Assembly (NCBI GenBank): GCA_022574255.1
Contig: JACZSK010000012.1
Span: 1-46,834, forward strand
Length of the DNA stretch: 46,834 nucleotides
Source of the DNA: Pseudomonadota bacterium
GTDB lineage: Bacteria > Pseudomonadota > Alphaproteobacteria > Sphingomonadales > SMXR01
Direction of reading: 5' to 3'
The notes beneath the pieces were generated by a model that was not told the origin of the DNA, ran no database searches, and saw only the letters and a list, made by a program, of their open reading frames with translations. Positions 26,040-33,818 of the stretch are shown in pieces (position 1 is the stretch's first letter; every line of letters starts with the position of its first letter). The position numbers and the translations under genes are program-made.

Positions 26040-26591
26040 ATGCGATTTCAACCTTTCATAGCTCTGATGCTGCTCATCTCCGGTGCATTCTTTGCTCCCG
26101 CGTTGGCGCAGAATACCGAGGGTCTTTACGGGCGGTGGGAAGCTTACTCCACTTCCGCCGGAGCCGGAGTCCTGTGGCTTGAGCCCGGATATTGGACCCG
26201 CGCATATGATAAGGACCAGTTTGATGTGTACAGGTTCGAAATCATTAAGAAATTCGAGGGTCGCATGGTGGTGCGCATGTGGAACTTGCGGAAGGATCCG
26301 GTGTGGCCCACAGACGACATCTTTTTTTCCACAGAGGACCAACTGGTGATTTTCGATGTGGCCGATCCGTACCGCAGCATTGGCCAGACCGAGCCCAACC
26401 TTATTGTATATAATTGTTCTCTGCCGCAGCACGATGAATTTGTTTTCCAGGACGCGGACCCCGTCGCCATCTGGGAGCGCATTCTTGAATGGGGCAGACG
26501 CTCCGACGAGGGCTTTCCCTATAACAGATGCAATGTCCCGAAAGGCCGCGACTTCGGCGAAGGTTGGAGCTCTGCACTGTATGTTCGTTGA
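26040..26591 (+). CDS. Array copy 4: small secreted two-Cys protein
   Basis: Protein of 183 residues. Signal MRFQPFIALMLLISGAFFAP with cleavage near ALAQ, then LYGRWEAYS. It diverges from copies 2 and 3 in the middle (YRFEIIKKFEGRMVVRMWNL) but keeps the paired cysteines (IVYNCSLPQHDEFVFQD and PYNRCNVPKG) and the IWERILEW helix. First member of the second array. The upstream bases, including GCTAGAATATCCCC, match the other copies. Function inferred only from context, as for the others. Confidence 0.8.
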   Translation: MRFQPFIALMLLISGAFFAPALAQNTEGLYGRWEAYSTSAGAGVLWLEPGYWTRAYDKDQFDVYRFEIIKKFEGRMVVRMWNLRKDPVWPTDDIFFSTEDQLVIFDVADPYRSIGQTEPNLIVYNCSLPQHDEFVFQDADPVAIWERILEWGRRSDEGFPYNRCNVPKGRDFGEGWSSALYVR

Positions 26592-26653
26592 ATGCGCGCC
26601 GGTCATTCAATGTCAAATGACTTTCGTTGATTGCCGCCTCCCGGTTGTTTTGG

Positions 26654-26766
26654 TCAGGGCGTTCCTGCGGTCTCTCTCAATTCCAGGCTTCCGTCCGACT
26701 TGATCGCCACATTCATGCGTTTGCTCGCGTCTCTCGGATCAGTGCTGATGAAATAGCGCTCGCCTG
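26654..26766 (-). pseudogene. Lysozyme 3' remnant D
   Basis: Minus-strand remnant encoding RYFISTDPRDASKRMN, then VAIKSDGSLELRETAGTP and a TGA. Its frame is intact up to the junction with copy 5. It is more diverged from the intact genes than remnant B, so it is probably older. Confidence 0.8.
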
Positions 26767-26794
26767 GCCTGTCCCTCGCCGCTAGAATATCCCC

Positions 26795-27349
26795 ATGCGA
26801 TTTCAACCATTCATAGCCTTGGCTTTGCTCCTCTCCGGCGCGTTCTTTGCCCCCGCGTTGGCGCAGCAGGACGAGCGTTTCTATGGGCGGTGGGAGCCGA
26901 TGTCAAAAGGCGCGGCAGACAACATCCTCTATATTGATCCTGGCGGCAATATTACACTTTCGGAGCCATCCGGTGGATTTACCGTGGAGCGATACCAGGT
27001 AATCCGTGATTTTGGCAAACGTGTCATTGTTCGCCTGTGGGGGTTGGGAAATGATATCTGGACTCTCAAGACCAGCGCTCTGGTGGTTTTGGAATACGTT
27101 GATGCTGATGAGCTGACCGGTCGCACGTACGACTATATTACCTACCATTACTGCAGCATTCCTGCGGCCAATGAGCACTTCTTCAAAGACCATGATCCCG
27201 ACAATATGTGGAGGCGAATTTTGGAGTGGTCTGCGCGCGCGGACGAGGGTTTTCCTCACGACAATTGCGATATTTTGCGAAGCGGTGAACTGCTGTACCA
27301 CTGGGATAGCATGAGTTGGGCCCGTTTTTTTGACCGGGCAGCCAAATAA
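26795..27349 (+). CDS. Array copy 5: small secreted two-Cys protein
   Basis: Protein of 184 residues. Signal MRFQPFIALALLLSGAFFAP, then FYGRWEPMS. The middle (TLSEPSGGFTVERYQVIRDF, GKRVIVRLWGL) is closest to copy 1. Cysteines lie in TYHYCSIPAANEHFF and PHDNCDILRSG, with MWRRILEWSARADEG between. It ends 36 bases before the convergent second lysozyme gene, the same geometry as copy 3 with lysozyme 1. Shared features with copy 1 suggest the two arrays exchanged members. Confidence 0.8.
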   Translation: MRFQPFIALALLLSGAFFAPALAQQDERFYGRWEPMSKGAADNILYIDPGGNITLSEPSGGFTVERYQVIRDFGKRVIVRLWGLGNDIWTLKTSALVVLEYVDADELTGRTYDYITYHYCSIPAANEHFFKDHDPDNMWRRILEWSARADEGFPHDNCDILRSGELLYHWDSMSWARFFDRAAK

Positions 27350-27385
27350 TCACTGTGCATGCCTTTTGTTTCCCTCTGGACTTGC

Positions 27386-28387
27386 CTATGGCGCTTTGAT
27401 CAACATCAGGGTGCCAGACGGCGTCACGATCTTGACCAATTTCGCTATCTTCGGGTCAGTGCTGATGAAATAGCGCTCGCTGGATTTCCTTGCTGCTGCC
27501 TGTAGCAGTGTGGCGGTAGCGTTGTTGCGAGCTACCAACGGCTTTCCCTCGCTCGTGCGCGAAGATTCCGCTTTGGCGGTATGCCAGTCACGATGTTTCA
27601 CCGCCTTCTCGAAGTTGGGGAACTTGGAGAAAAATCCGCTCTGGCCCAGATTGTAAACCATATCGATGATCACCATCTGCACCTCGATCGGGTAGGTATT
27701 GAAATCCGGATGGCGTCCGGATTGCATAAATTTGTTAAAGCGCGATGTGGCGGCAATGAGGGCAAGCGCGCGAACTTCGCTATCCACGACTCTCAGTGCT
27801 GTGATACTCGCGAATGCACGAGCCTTCTTATTACTTCCTTCCGCATTTATTACGGTATTGTAATCCGCGATCACTTCCGCATCCGTTGCGCGACGGCCGC
27901 CCATTAGGCGCGCGAAGGTGAACGAGCCACTGTTATGAAGCGCCACGGCAGTGCCAGCGTCTCTTATCAAATGGCCAATGCCGATGGTAACGTTGCCGGC
28001 TGAATCCAGATACATGTGACGTATCAAGTCCTCAAATTCGGGTGTCGCGAGCATGGTGACGAAATTCGCCAGCGAAAATGCCACGGTCTTGTAGGTAACC
28101 GGAATTGGCCGCGGGATATCCTTGCCATCAAGGCCCAGCACGCGAATTCCCGTCTTGTCCTCGACCAGAAGAGTTCTTCTTGATTTCGGGTCGTTGGCAT
28201 AGCCAACCGTCCCGACTTTGATCAATTTCCTGAGCAATGTCGCTTGTTGTTGCGCGAGAGTCTGGATGAGGCGTCTGCCGCTTGTCGGCTGTGACAGGGC
28301 CACGCGCATTTCCTGCGCCTCTGCGGTTTTGGTGACCTTGGGCAATGTGGTCATCAGGCCGGTATAGCTGAGCTTGGGTGTAAGCAT
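27386..28387 (-). CDS. T4-lysozyme-like peptidoglycan hydrolase 2 (candidate effector)
   Basis: Protein of 333 residues, paralogue of the gene at 21327. It starts MLTPKLSYTGLMTTLPKVTK at 28387; the longer open frame upstream is noncoding promoter. Catalytic spacing is again exact: E119, D128, T134 in FEDLIRHMYLDSAGNVTIGI followed by GHLI. The first 110 residues are conserved in character (LAQQQATLLRKLIKVG) without a recognised family. The C-terminal tail SERYFISTDP continues into IVTPSGTLMLIKAP. No signal peptide. Probable wall-targeting toxin or phage-type lysozyme with the small genes as partners. Confidence 0.85.
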   Translation of the reverse strand: MLTPKLSYTGLMTTLPKVTKTAEAQEMRVALSQPTSGRRLIQTLAQQQATLLRKLIKVGTVGYANDPKSRRTLLVEDKTGIRVLGLDGKDIPRPIPVTYKTVAFSLANFVTMLATPEFEDLIRHMYLDSAGNVTIGIGHLIRDAGTAVALHNSGSFTFARLMGGRRATDAEVIADYNTVINAEGSNKKARAFASITALRVVDSEVRALALIAATSRFNKFMQSGRHPDFNTYPIEVQMVIIDMVYNLGQSGFFSKFPNFEKAVKHRDWHTAKAESSRTSEGKPLVARNNATATLLQAAARKSSERYFISTDPKIAKLVKIVTPSGTLMLIKAP

Positions 28388-28432
28388 GAGGGATATCCTG
28401 AAAGAGCGGGGAGGGGCAAAAAGAACCAAAAT

Positions 28433-28476
28433 GGTGTGATGTTGCAATAATAACATCAAATAGGTGTGAATGTCAA
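28433..28476 (-). promoter_or_regulatory. Promoter of lysozyme gene 2 with spaced direct repeats
   Basis: On the minus strand: TTGACA (28471-28476), 18-base spacer, TATTAT (28447-28452). On the plus strand GGTGTGAT (28433-28440) and GGTGTGAA (28463-28470) are 30 bases apart, as before lysozyme gene 1. The leader from the start site to ATG is about 50 bases and carries the same AGGATATCCC block. Confidence 0.7.
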
Positions 28477-28517
28477 CAAAACGAACCAGGCGCTGCCACT
28501 GGTTCCGGGCCCGGGGT

Positions 28518-28545
28518 CCAGGATTTTGTATCCAGGATTTTGTAT
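28518..28545 (+). repeat. 14-bp tandem repeat, two units
   Basis: TCCAGGATTTTGTA occurs twice head to tail, then TCCAGAATTC begins a decayed third unit. It lies between the second array and the flavin reductase gene. Confidence 0.85.
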
Positions 28546-28596
28546 CCAGAATTCGCTGTGCGGGTTTCAGGGGTGCGGGATTGGTTGACCGGGGTG

Positions 28597-29160
28597 TCAG
28601 CCCTTCTTCACGGTCCAGACGTCGTCGCTTACGGCCAGGTCGCGCTCGGGGCCAAGCGTTTCGTAACGCCCCTTGGCGAAAATCAGCGGGTTGCGGTCGC
28701 TGGCGTGAAAACGCAGCACCCGCCCGACGACAATAAGATGATCGCCGCCGTCCACCTGGCTCCAGGTAGCGCATTCGAATTGCGCCGCGGAACCGCCGAT
28801 CAGCGGCACGCCGCCGACGCCATTGGTTACATCAAGCCCGGCAAAGCGGTCGGCGACGGGCGAGGCGAAACGATTGGAAATCTCCGCCTGGTCGTCGGCC
28901 AGCACGTTCACCGCGAAATGTTCGGCGGCCTCGAATAATGCCAGGTTTGGCGAGGCCCGCATGATCGACCACAGGATCAGCGGCGGGTCCATGGACACCG
29001 AGTTGAAGGAACTGACGGTCAGCCCGATAGCTTCGCCGTCGCCGTCGCGGGTCGTGACAATGGTCACCCCGGTGGGGAATATGCCCAGCGCGGTGCGAAA
29101 ACGCTCGGCGTCAAGGCGCTCGCTGTCTTTGGGTAAGGTCTTGTCGGAAAAGTCGCTCAT
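28597..29160 (-). CDS. Flavin reductase-family protein
   Basis: Protein of 187 residues with the split-barrel flavin reductase pattern: FRTALGIFPTGVTIVTTRDG, GLTVSSFNSVSMDPPLILWS, FAVNVLADDQAEISNRFAS and the late DHLIVVGRVLRF. These proteins reduce FMN or FAD with NAD(P)H and feed two-component monooxygenases. No partner monooxygenase gene is adjacent. It stands 83 bases beyond the end of the kinase gene and on the same strand, but a shared transcript is uncertain. Confidence 0.88.
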   Translation of the reverse strand: MSDFSDKTLPKDSERLDAERFRTALGIFPTGVTIVTTRDGDGEAIGLTVSSFNSVSMDPPLILWSIMRASPNLALFEAAEHFAVNVLADDQAEISNRFASPVADRFAGLDVTNGVGGVPLIGGSAAQFECATWSQVDGGDHLIVVGRVLRFHASDRNPLIFAKGRYETLGPERDLAVSDDVWTVKKG

Positions 29161-29242
29161 GGCGTGAGCTTATAGCGGAGAATACCGCGGGATACGACGG
29201 GAATTCCGGGCGGAGCGGTTCGGGCATGCGCTATCGCAAGCC

Positions 29243-31969
29243 CTATTTCGCCTTGGATGCGGGCACCAGCGGCCTGCCGATTGTGCGCTGCAACTCCTCG
29301 GCGGTGACCATCAGATCCTTCTCAAGGTCCTCAATAAAGGCCGGGCCGTCCTTCTTCAGGTCGCTCGCGGTGAATTTCCGGTTGCTGTCGCAACGCTGGA
29401 AAATTCGCAAGGCGCCAACATTGGCGGCACAGCTTCTGAGCGCATGATTGATGTCGAGGAAGAGGGCTATATCGCCCGATGCCACGGCCGGATGGAAGCT
29501 CTCGACCAGCGACGCTGCGTCCTCGATGAACTCGCTTGCGACATCGGCAAGGAAGGCGCCGCTTTCGTCCAGCTCCTTGAGTTCCTCCAGCTTCTCCAGG
29601 TCGAGGATCGCCGGCCGGGCATTCTGGAAGCGCGGATGGGTAGCGATTTCGGAACCCTCCACGCCGGCCGCCTCGGCTTCTGCTGTCCCGTCACCTGCCG
29701 CGCCCGCCCTTGCCCTGGATTTATCTGCGAACTCCGGCCGTATTGCGGCAAGGCGCCCGATCACATAGTCCAGGCTGGCCTTCGACACCGGTTTGTGCAC
29801 CACGTCGTCCATGCCTGCGGCAAGACAGCGCTCTCGTGCCTCGGGCGTGGCGTCCGCCGTCAGCGCAATGACCGGTGTGTGTTCGTTGCCCATTTCGGCG
29901 TAACGTAAAAGCTGCGTCGCCTCTATGCCATCGAGCACCGGCATATTCACATCCATGAAAACCAGATCGAAATTATGCTCGCGCAAGGCATCCAGGGCCT
30001 TTTCGCCATCCTCCACCAGGCTGACCTCATGGCCCAGCGCGCCCAGTATCTTGGCCGCAACGGTGCGATTTACGCGGTTGTCTTCGGCGACCAGGATATG
30101 CAGACCGGTCAGCGACAATTCGCCGGCGGGCGCCTGGCGGACCTCGGCGCCATAGACCTGCACGGTATCGTTGCTGAGTGCCGAAGCATAAGCCAGCGCG
30201 TTGATCAACGGATTGACCTTGTGTCCGCTCACCACCATGTCGGCGTCGGTATGGAGACCGCGCAGGCCATGCAGGGCGGCGCGCGCCTGGGGTTCAATCA
30301 GTATGACGACGGGCAGGAAGGAGAAGGTCTCTTTATAATTGGCGAGATTTTCCTGCAGACCGGCCTCTTTCAGCGCCTCGGCGCTGACAAAGACGATGGG
30401 CCGGCTGCTGCCTTCGCGCATCCGCATGGCGGTCGCCCGGTTCAATTCGGCAAAGTTTTTCACGTCCTGATGATCGGCGAGCACCACGCCGCGCGCCTTG
30501 ATCGCAGGGATAATATCCTTTTCCAGCCCAAGGCAGATGACGCTGGCGTTCTCCAGGCTGATATCGGCGGCATCCGAGACGGCGCTTTCCACTTCAAAGG
30601 GAACCGAAATCGTAAAGGTGGAACCTTGATCTTCTTCGCTTTCGACTTCGATGCGGCCGCCCATGATCTTGACCAGGCGCTTGCAGATGGCCAGCCCCAG
30701 GCCGACACCGCGCTCGGCACCGGTATTGGTGCTGTCTACCTGGGTGAAACTTTCAAATATGTGGCTGCGCTGAGCGGGCGCGATGCCAATGCCGGTATCC
30801 GAGATAGTGAAGACCAGCCGTGCCAGGCTGCCGCCACCGTCTTCGCGCGCCACCGAGAAATTGATGCTGCCGCTGTTCGTATATTTGACAGCGTTGGCCC
30901 CCACATTGACCAGCACTTCGTGCAAATGCTGGTGGTCGCCTTTCAGTAACGGCGGCACGCCAGGCTGCATGGTCAGCGAAAAGGAGAGGCCCTTCATGCG
31001 GGCCTGCGTGGCGATGATAGCGTCGATCGAAGCCATCAATTCATACAGGCTGAAGGATTCGATTTTTCGTTGAATGCCCCCGGCCTCGATCTTCGAGAAG
31101 TTCAGAATGTCGGCCATCAGGATCAGCAACGAGCTGGCGGACATGCCTATTGAGCGCACCATCTGGCGTTGCTCGGCGTTCAGGCGCGAGGCCCGCAGAA
31201 CATCGGTCAGCCCGGTGATGGCGTTCAGGGGCGTGCGTATTTCATGGCTCATGGTGGCCAGAAACCGGCCCTTCGCCTCGTTAGCCTGTTCGGCCTGGGC
31301 GCGCGTTTCGGTCAGCCTTTTCAGCAGATGATAGACATAGGCAGGCATGGTGACCAGCGCCACCATGATGCCGATCGCCAGGCTCAATTGTTCCTGCCAG
31401 AAGGGTGTTGCAGCGGTTACCGCCGCGAAGGAGATAAGGCTGAGCCCCGCAGCCCAGACCAGAGTCCTCTCGCCGAAGCGGAAGCCCGAGGCAAGCGTGA
31501 TCCACAGATAGACCGGGAAAAAGGGAGCCGTGCGGGTCTCGCCGAAATAAAGGAACAACGACAGAGACCCGATATCCAGAACGACCGCCAGATTGCGCCG
31601 CAGCTTTGAATCGCTGCCCGTCCACAGAAGATGCAGCAACAGCGCAAAGGCCAGCGAAAGCGTCGCCGCATACACAATCAGTATGCCCAATACCAGCGGT
31701 GCGTCGATGCCATGCCTGAGGACCACGGTGGAAATATAAATGCCGATGATCGCACCAATCGCCAGGCGCACTGATATCTGGCCCAATTCATTCTGGTGCC
31801 TGGTGCGCACCAGGGACCAGCGCCGCTGCAGCTTCTGAAGCAGCCTGAAGGCGCGAATTCTTGGCCCGGACCGGGGGCCCGACCGTGGCCCAGAGCGCGG
31901 CGTCTGGCTCTGCCTGGAGCCGGGCGTCTGGTCAGCCAGCAACTGGCTTATGCCACCAGGTTTACTCAT
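29243..31969 (-). CDS. RpfC-like hybrid histidine kinase (DSF sensor type)
   Basis: Hybrid kinase of 908 residues. A Gly-Pro-Arg-Ser repeat near residues 25-37 precedes about five membrane helices (65-215), with APFFPVYLWITLASGFRFGE in the middle as in RpfC sensors. Next: HisKA with H242 in FLATMSHEIRTPLNAITG, ATPase (N-box VLVNVGANAVKYT; DTGIGIAP; GVGLGLAICKRL), a degenerate receiver-like region, a receiver with D672 (LVFMDVNMPVLDG) and an Hpt domain with H841 (NHALRSCAANVGA). This is the TM-HK-REC-Hpt order of RpfC, the DSF fatty-acid signal receptor of xanthomonads. Its start overlaps the preceding kinase gene by 8 bases, and the DSF-synthase-like gene lies divergently upstream. Confidence 0.88.
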   Translation of the reverse strand: MSKPGGISQLLADQTPGSRQSQTPRSGPRSGPRSGPRIRAFRLLQKLQRRWSLVRTRHQNELGQISVRLAIGAIIGIYISTVVLRHGIDAPLVLGILIVYAATLSLAFALLLHLLWTGSDSKLRRNLAVVLDIGSLSLFLYFGETRTAPFFPVYLWITLASGFRFGERTLVWAAGLSLISFAAVTAATPFWQEQLSLAIGIMVALVTMPAYVYHLLKRLTETRAQAEQANEAKGRFLATMSHEIRTPLNAITGLTDVLRASRLNAEQRQMVRSIGMSASSLLILMADILNFSKIEAGGIQRKIESFSLYELMASIDAIIATQARMKGLSFSLTMQPGVPPLLKGDHQHLHEVLVNVGANAVKYTNSGSINFSVAREDGGGSLARLVFTISDTGIGIAPAQRSHIFESFTQVDSTNTGAERGVGLGLAICKRLVKIMGGRIEVESEEDQGSTFTISVPFEVESAVSDAADISLENASVICLGLEKDIIPAIKARGVVLADHQDVKNFAELNRATAMRMREGSSRPIVFVSAEALKEAGLQENLANYKETFSFLPVVILIEPQARAALHGLRGLHTDADMVVSGHKVNPLINALAYASALSNDTVQVYGAEVRQAPAGELSLTGLHILVAEDNRVNRTVAAKILGALGHEVSLVEDGEKALDALREHNFDLVFMDVNMPVLDGIEATQLLRYAEMGNEHTPVIALTADATPEARERCLAAGMDDVVHKPVSKASLDYVIGRLAAIRPEFADKSRARAGAAGDGTAEAEAAGVEGSEIATHPRFQNARPAILDLEKLEELKELDESGAFLADVASEFIEDAASLVESFHPAVASGDIALFLDINHALRSCAANVGALRIFQRCDSNRKFTASDLKKDGPAFIEDLEKDLMVTAEELQRTIGRPLVPASKAK

Positions 31970-33581
31970 TTGCGTTTGACCCCGTTGCTACTTTTTTGGC
32001 TTGGGTATGTTTCAGCGTGCGGCTGGCGGGGAAGGAGATGGTAATTTTTGTGCCGCGATCTATCTCGCTTGCCACATGCACCGTGCCACCGTGCAACTCG
32101 GCCAGCCCGATGGCCAGCGGCAGGCCCAGCCCCGCACCCTGGTATTTTTTCGATTCATGATGATCGAAGACCTGTCCGAAACGGGTTTTCGCCACGCCGA
32201 TCTGTTCGGCGGTCATGCCGATACCGCTGTCCTCAACAGAAATCTCGATGGCATTATCCGGTGAAACGGCGGCCCGCATGGTCACTTCCCCGCCGGGCTG
32301 TGAATATTTCAGGGCGTTCGCGATTACGTTGATCAGTATCTGGCGAATTTTGCGAGCGTCGCCGGTCATGCCGGGCAGGGAATCCGGTAAAATGGTTTTC
32401 AATGCGACTTCGTTAGTCACCGCCTCGGGCTGCATCATGCGCTCAATCTGCAGCATTGTTTCGCGAATATCGATTTCGCCTTCGTCCAGGCTCAGGCGCC
32501 CTTCCTCGATGCGGGCCAGGTCCAGAATATCGCTGATAATATTCAGCAGATGTTTAGCGCTGTCGCCTATATCGCTGGCATATTCCAGATAGCGCGGCGT
32601 GCCGATGGGCCCCAGCCGTTCGTGCGACATCATATCGGAAAATCCGATAATCGCATTCAATGGCGTGCGCAGCTCGTGGCTCATATTGGCCAGAAATTCC
32701 GTCTTCGCCATGCTGGCCTGCTCGGACAGTGCCATCGCCTCCTTGAGTTCGTCTTCCATGATTTTGCGCTGGGTTATGTCCAGCGATACGGTCAACACGT
32801 TGCGCTCGTGGGTTTCGGGATCGATCAGCGGTGACTTGATCGTGAAGAAGGTCTTCGCGGTACCCATTACGCTGCGCCCCGTTTCCTCGTAGGCAGTGGT
32901 CTCGGTGGTGCCGTCGAGGATTTCCTCGTCCTTGATCCGGTCGATCGCGGCTTTTTCGGAATCGAACAGTTCGCTGAGATTTTTGCCCACTGCCTCGTGG
33001 GCATCCAGCCGGAAAAAGGTGGCGGCGTACTCGTTCATGAAAAGGCATTTACCTCCGGCGGCCGAGGCATAGACCAGCGCCGGGATAGTATCGATTACCG
33101 CCACCAGCCGGGCCCGGCTTTGGCGCATGGCTTCGCTGTGCTTGCGGGTCTCCGTGGCCAGCTCGCCTTCCAGCCTGACCGCGCGTTGACGCAGCATCTG
33201 TTGCTGGCGGCGCAAAATCAGCAGATTGCGGACTCGGGTTCTGAATTCGTAATGGTCGACCGGGCTCATCAGAAAATCGGTGGCGCCGGCCTCCAGCGCC
33301 TGGTAGCGAAATTCGCGGTCTTCGTAGACGGAGACAACGATAATCGGAACATCTTCGGCCTTGGGCAGTTTGCGAATCCGGCGGATAAACTCGGCGCCGT
33401 CCATCTCCGGCATCTTGAAATCGGTAATGATCAGATCGGGCGTCGCTTCTTTCAGGCGCGCCAACGCCGATACCGGATCGGGGAAAGTCTCGACCTGGGC
33501 GTCGGGCTCGACAGCCGCCGCCAATTGCGCCCAGATGCGGCGATTGGTGACCCTGTCATCGACGATCACGATAAAGGACAT
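31962..33581 (-). CDS. REC-PAS-histidine kinase, operon partner of the RpfC-like kinase
   Basis: Protein of 539 residues. The N-terminal receiver has the acidic pair D8-D9 (FIVIVDDR) and phosphate acceptor D54 (LIITDFKMPEMDG). The lysine normally found before the last Pro is Ser106 (TDFLMSPVD), so signalling may be altered. A coiled coil (about 120-160), a PAS domain (about 160-275), HisKA with H302 (FLANMSHELRTPLNAIIGFS) and an ATPase (INVIANALKYS, DSGIGM, GAGLGLPLAIGLAELHGG) follow. The receiver resembles that of RpfG, but the HD-GYP phosphodiesterase part is replaced by a kinase. First gene of a two-gene operon with the RpfC-like kinase. Confidence 0.88.
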   Translation of the reverse strand: MSFIVIVDDRVTNRRIWAQLAAAVEPDAQVETFPDPVSALARLKEATPDLIITDFKMPEMDGAEFIRRIRKLPKAEDVPIIVVSVYEDREFRYQALEAGATDFLMSPVDHYEFRTRVRNLLILRRQQQMLRQRAVRLEGELATETRKHSEAMRQSRARLVAVIDTIPALVYASAAGGKCLFMNEYAATFFRLDAHEAVGKNLSELFDSEKAAIDRIKDEEILDGTTETTAYEETGRSVMGTAKTFFTIKSPLIDPETHERNVLTVSLDITQRKIMEDELKEAMALSEQASMAKTEFLANMSHELRTPLNAIIGFSDMMSHERLGPIGTPRYLEYASDIGDSAKHLLNIISDILDLARIEEGRLSLDEGEIDIRETMLQIERMMQPEAVTNEVALKTILPDSLPGMTGDARKIRQILINVIANALKYSQPGGEVTMRAAVSPDNAIEISVEDSGIGMTAEQIGVAKTRFGQVFDHHESKKYQGAGLGLPLAIGLAELHGGTVHVASEIDRGTKITISFPASRTLKHTQAKKVATGSNANE

Positions 33582-33818
33582 GAAATAACCCGGGGTCGCT
33601 GCCTGAAGTCCTGATAAATGACCTAGATTTTGTGGCTATACCCCCAACGCTTACAAAATCTGCCATTGTGCGGCTTTGTGCCGTCTATCCTTAATTTTTA
33701 GGCTAGCAAAATTAAAAAAATGTAAATAGGTTACGAGGAAGAGTTGATTATCAGGCATAAGAGTCTGCTCTAAGGCACTATAGAATAACAAAGACTCGAA
33801 ATAATTCAGGCGTCGGCA
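33582..33818. other. Divergent intergenic region of the Rpf-like locus
   Basis: A 237-base AT-rich stretch separates the kinase operon from the DSF-synthase fusion gene and must hold both promoters. On the plus strand TATAGAAT (around 33779-33786) is a possible -10 box about 35 bases before the ATG at 33819; no matching -35 is obvious. The short TTTTTAGGC and GCGGCTTTGTGCCG stretches could form weak hairpins. I see no clear operator. Confidence 0.4.

Noticed and set aside
27386-28774. Longer lysozyme 2 reading frame starting at 28774
   Set aside because: The extra 129 codons run across the promoter and tandem repeats, while the start at 28387 matches the start of lysozyme 1.
31962-33581. Calling this gene rpfG
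   Set aside because: The receiver is similar in style but no HD-GYP domain follows; PAS and kinase domains are seen instead.
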